Shown one piece after another: positions 7,873 to 10,895 of a stretch of 10,895 nucleotides of DNA; positions within the stretch are counted from its first letter, which is position 1; each line of letters opens with the position of its first letter. Origin of the DNA: Margaritispora aquatica. Taxonomy: Eukaryota; Ascomycota; Leotiomycetes; Helotiales; Discinellaceae. Below the pieces are notes generated by a model that saw nothing but the letters and a program-made list of their open reading frames with translations, made no database searches and was not told the origin of the DNA. The position numbers and the translations under genes are program-made. Where the stretch lies: the NCBI GenBank assembly GCA_007644065.1, contig VJWN01000024.1, forward strand, positions 1 to 10,895, written 5' to 3'.

Positions 7873-8760
7873 CTAACTTCGTTATAGAAACGGACAAACA
7901 GAATACTATACATCTAGATTAGAGGAAAGAGTCTAGGGGCTCTAAGATTACGAATGCCTTACTAGATCCGAAGCTAGATCCGAACCCACTAAAGCTTTAA
8001 GTAGAGTCCGATCCCGCGAATATTAGCTAAGACCCTAAGAAGAAACGTAAAGATATAATAAGCTAACGAATTATCCTGATCATCAGGAGAATATCGCTTA
8101 GCTAACGTAGTAGGAAGGGGACAGGTCTTAACTAACGTAACGAAGATAGTACGGATAGGATACTAGTACGCTAGATCGTGCTAGTGTACTTAGATCTTAG
8201 CTTATACAGATAATAGGTCGTTCTAGACAAGTACCTCCTATATATATAAACCGCCTTCTAAGGTAATCTCTGGAACGAAAACGGGCTGGAGCTCGTGAGG
8301 AGTTCCCGTAGACGGTTAAACGCCGGCTACAGATTTAGGACGCTAGAAAAGGATCTTGCCCCGCCTCTTTTGTCCTAGAGAACGAGGCTAGCGCTACTTA
8401 CAGAGTAGAAGATCACTTATTACGGCGGATAAGCGAGTACGGGCGACACTATGTTCTAGTATAGCCTATACATATAGACGGAAGTCTTACGATACTATGG
8501 CTAAGCGATAGATATACGTAGGAGAAGTTGGAGAGATATCGTCTAGATTAGAACTAATAACGTATCTAATTATAGTAAGGTATAGCTCTAGGATACCGAA
8601 GACACGAGTATAGGACGACATAGTCGTAAAAGAGACGGTTAGATTAAGATAAAAGTAAATCTTAAGAATCTAGATCGTAGGAACAAGGAGTAAAAGGAAG
8701 TAAAGAGAGTTGTACAAGGTAGGCGAGACATCGACCACTTATATAATAAAGGGTGGTTTA
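7873..8760. other. GC-richer coding-like island, frame unresolved
   Basis: This island has more G and C, more surviving CpA and TpG, and words such as ccgcctcttttgtcctag and gctggagctcgtgagg. All + frames and at least one minus frame give protein-like text broken mainly by TAA and TAG. My rough counts over about 280-300 codons are 21 stops (+ frame from 7921), 32 (from 7922), 21 (from 7923) and 19 for a minus frame, so no frame wins. It is probably a RIP-damaged gene or transposon fragment, but neither strand nor product can be assigned. A short palindrome (tcctgat, c, atcagga) lies at 8074-8088. Confidence 0.45.
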
Positions 8761-9378
8761 CTTACTAGTAAAAGTACTTTATATACATTTAATCCGTTTG
8801 TTATTTCTTACGTACTAATAGTTACTTTCTTATTACCCTTATACTAATTAATACGAGTATAGCTTTTAAGAGAAAATCAAGTTACCTATAGTTAACTTCT
8901 ATTAAGATAGGTACTATTACAATAAAATATATGTAGACTAGAGCCCTACTATCCTAATACTTAGTATATATAATTCGTAGAGTATATATTAGTTATTCTA
9001 TAACCGAATAAAAGTAAACTAGCGTGAAGCGACCGAAATATAGGACGTAACGGTTTATTTTTGATCTAATTAGCCTACCTATAAACCACCTCCCTTCGTA
9101 TACTCCCTTTATAAAAAAAACTCACCTTTAAGGTTAGAAGGTCTATAAATAATTAAGTACTAGTCTAGAGCTAAGTTCTATTTTATATTCTCGTAGTATT
9201 AGATATTATTCCTTAATATAACGACCTTATCGTTAGTTTAGGGTAAAAGGTAGGGATTTAGAGTACGGTAAATTACTCGAAGGGATTCTAAGTATATTAT
9301 AAATAAGTATAAATTATTATTTAAAGTTAAGTACGAAGCTCTTATCTAAGGAAACCTTTATACTTCGAGAGAACTATT
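8761..9378. other. AT-rich spacer, no gene seen
   Basis: This stretch has no open frame worth reporting on either strand. It is moderately worn: some CpA and TpG remain (for example near 8787, 8877 and 9068). No repeat from elsewhere in the window is recognised in it. Confidence 0.5.
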
Positions 9379-9765
9379 ACGACCCTTCCTAGGACCTAGT
9401 AGGTTCTTAGGAGAAGGGCGCCTAGAGGTCCAGTGACTCCTAGGAATGTGACGAGTCCTAGGAATACTAAGAGAGTTTCTTTATGTAAGTAGGAGCCGGC
9501 GCTCCATTAGAGGGTAAGTAATAGTATATCTACTACCTAAATATATATTATATAACTAGGCTTAGTTATACTAGCTATACTAGCTAGCTAGTAGAGCGAG
9601 CTATACCCTTTATAAATAAGTTAGAAAGGAATTTAACTATATTAAGTAATACTACTAAGTAGTTTGATAATAGAATGGTTTACTACTTAAGTACTTATTT
9701 ATTTCTTAGTTTAAATATAGTTAACTTTAGATAAAATAAGATAAAATACTATTTACTTATATTGA
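9379..9765. other. Palindrome and short-repeat cluster, possible old retroelement DNA
   Basis: Three CCTAGG sites occur at 9388-9393, 9439-9444 and 9457-9462. The last two sit inside a 13-bp direct repeat differing at one base (gactcctaggaat at 9435-9447, gagtcctaggaat at 9453-9465). A GC hairpin (ggagc, cggc, gctcc) spans 9492-9505, roughly, and a perfect 14-bp palindrome (actagctagctagt) lies at 9579-9592, followed by a TATA-like tataaataag near 9610. Such a mixture would suit a decayed LTR, but no matching partner or TG...CA ends can be shown. Confidence 0.3.
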
Positions 9766-10060
9766 CTGTAATTAGTGGAAGTAGTAGGCTTAATGTACAC
9801 TCGGAGAGCGGATCCTTCGAAACTTACTAGCAGCCTAAGAAGTAGCTAAAGGACATTATATAATAAGTATAATTTAACTTAACTTAAATAGGTCTAGCTA
9901 ATAAATTAAATAAGACGTATAATCTGTTAAGGATCGTACAAGATATAGCGTAGTAGGAGTTTCTAATCGCTAGGTAATATAGCTTAGTGATTATAGTTAG
10001 GGGTTAATGTAATTAATAGTAGATAGTAGTTATTAGAGGCTACTAAGAACGGGAAAGATA
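9766..10060. other. Less worn spacer, identity unknown
   Basis: This stretch keeps several TpG and CpA sites (for example aatgtacactcgg near 9793, tagcagcc near 9828, gttaatgtaatt near 10005) and has a more even base mix than the DNA to its right. No frame is open and no RNA gene fold was recognised. It could belong to the same old element as 9379-9765. Confidence 0.35.
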
Positions 10061-10895
10061 AGGCCTTATTTATAAAAAACTTTTTATTTTTATTTAAAGA
10101 TTAATTATTCGTAGCCCTTAAGTTTTTCGTTATAGAATAATCTTTTTATTTAATTATTTATTTAGATAAAGGTTAGATCTTTGTTTTTTTAAATTAATAT
10201 ATTATTATATTTTACTTTATATAAATATAATTAGTGTTTATAAAAGGTTAGTATTAAAATATATAATTTAATTTTATAAAATATAAATATTAATTATAAA
10301 ATTTTATTTAAATCAAATCTTTATATATATAATTTAAAAAAGAAATTACTTTTATTAAGTAAGTAATACACTTAATAAAATCGTACCTTCTGTATTAAGC
10401 GTAGTAAGGAAAATAGGCTTTAATAACCTAGTAATATAAAAAGTTTTAGGATTATTTTTTTTTAAAATATTTTAGAATATTAACTCTAAGACTATTCGTT
10501 TAAAAATAAATAACACTATAACTTTATAAAGAAATTTAGAAAATTAATATTTATCTTTATTAATTTAAAGGTGTTTATAAATTAGAGTAGATAAAAGATA
10601 CGAAAAATAATAATTATTAGAACTTAATAAATTTGATTTATTTTTACTAATAGTTCTTCGTACCGATTTATTAACGGTTTCTAGGTTATTATATATAAGA
10701 TATCTACTACTAATATATTCCTCTATTGAAAATATCCTTTAAATCCTTTAATAAAAATAGTAAATATAACTATTATTAATTTTAATTATATAATTAGAAA
10801 ATTCGTTACGACTTAATTCGAAATTTTAAAATAGTTCTTTTATATGGAAAATCTGCCTATTAATAGTATTATTTCTATTAAGATATAAATTATAT
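10061..10895. other. Very AT-rich RIP-worn DNA at right edge
   Basis: Mostly A/T with rare CpA, TpG and CpG, and no open frame. It includes long T and A runs and resembles the DNA near the telomere (83-1141) in texture. It continues past the window edge. Confidence 0.6.
10173..10232 (+). repeat. AT-rich dispersed repeat, copy 2
   Basis: This stretch begins ttagatcttt and contains atattttacttt and tatataaatata in the same order as 861-928. A further partial match follows near 10318-10368. The low-complexity base mix makes the match only suggestive. Confidence 0.4.

Noticed and set aside
8074..8088. A palindrome tcctgat-c-atcagga as a protein-binding site
   Set aside because: Arms of 7 bp can occur by chance and there is no gene context to support an operator.
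7922..8740. A + strand frame with protein-like text rich in putative glutamine positions
   Set aside because: It has about 32 stops, more than other frames over the same DNA, and the glutamine richness is produced simply by reading every TAA/TAG as a former Gln codon.
9766..10060. A solo LTR or a tRNA-like gene
   Set aside because: No paired copy, no TG...CA ends with target duplication, and no cloverleaf could be traced.

Overview
This window reads as the end of a chromosome from a filamentous ascomycete fungus (Pezizomycotina). It opens with a CCCTAA-type telomere. Almost everything after that carries the mark of repeat-induced point mutation (RIP): CpA and TpG are nearly absent, TpA is very abundant, and CpG is kept. 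The sequence is AT-rich and almost nothing stays open in any frame. No intact gene, tRNA, rRNA or CRISPR array is visible. The genus cannot be told from this sequence.

Layout. 1-65 is telomere, with TGAGGG-type variants at the very end. 66-1140 is AT-rich, RIP-worn subtelomere. 1142-2313 is a run of three different minisatellites: a 49-bp repeat (4 copies), a 98-bp repeat (2 copies), and a 59/72-bp repeat (11 copies after a shorter 55-bp leading unit). 2314-2959 is unique-looking flank. The block 1293-2959 recurs in the same orientation at 6689-7872, with 4 copies of the 98-bp repeat but only one unit of the 59/72-bp family. 2960-4680 is worn AT-rich DNA, including 389 bases (4034-4422) with no CpA or TpG at all.

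4725-5870 (minus strand) is the one convincing gene remnant. It is a single frame of about 382 codons, broken only by TAA and TAG codons of the kind RIP makes from glutamine codons. It carries a cysteine pattern resembling the fungal DUF3716 family, with several cysteines apparently changed to tyrosine. Its purine-rich + strand upstream flank (5885-6130) looks like a fungal pyrimidine-rich leader. 7873-8760 is a more GC-rich, coding-like island whose frame I could not settle. 9380-10060 is a less worn stretch with short palindromes and direct repeats, possibly old retroelement DNA. 10061-10895 is very AT-rich and partly resembles 861-1010 near the telomere.

There is no working gene system here. 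The story is one of telomere-adjacent duplication, minisatellite expansion and mutational silencing that has also destroyed at least one protein gene.
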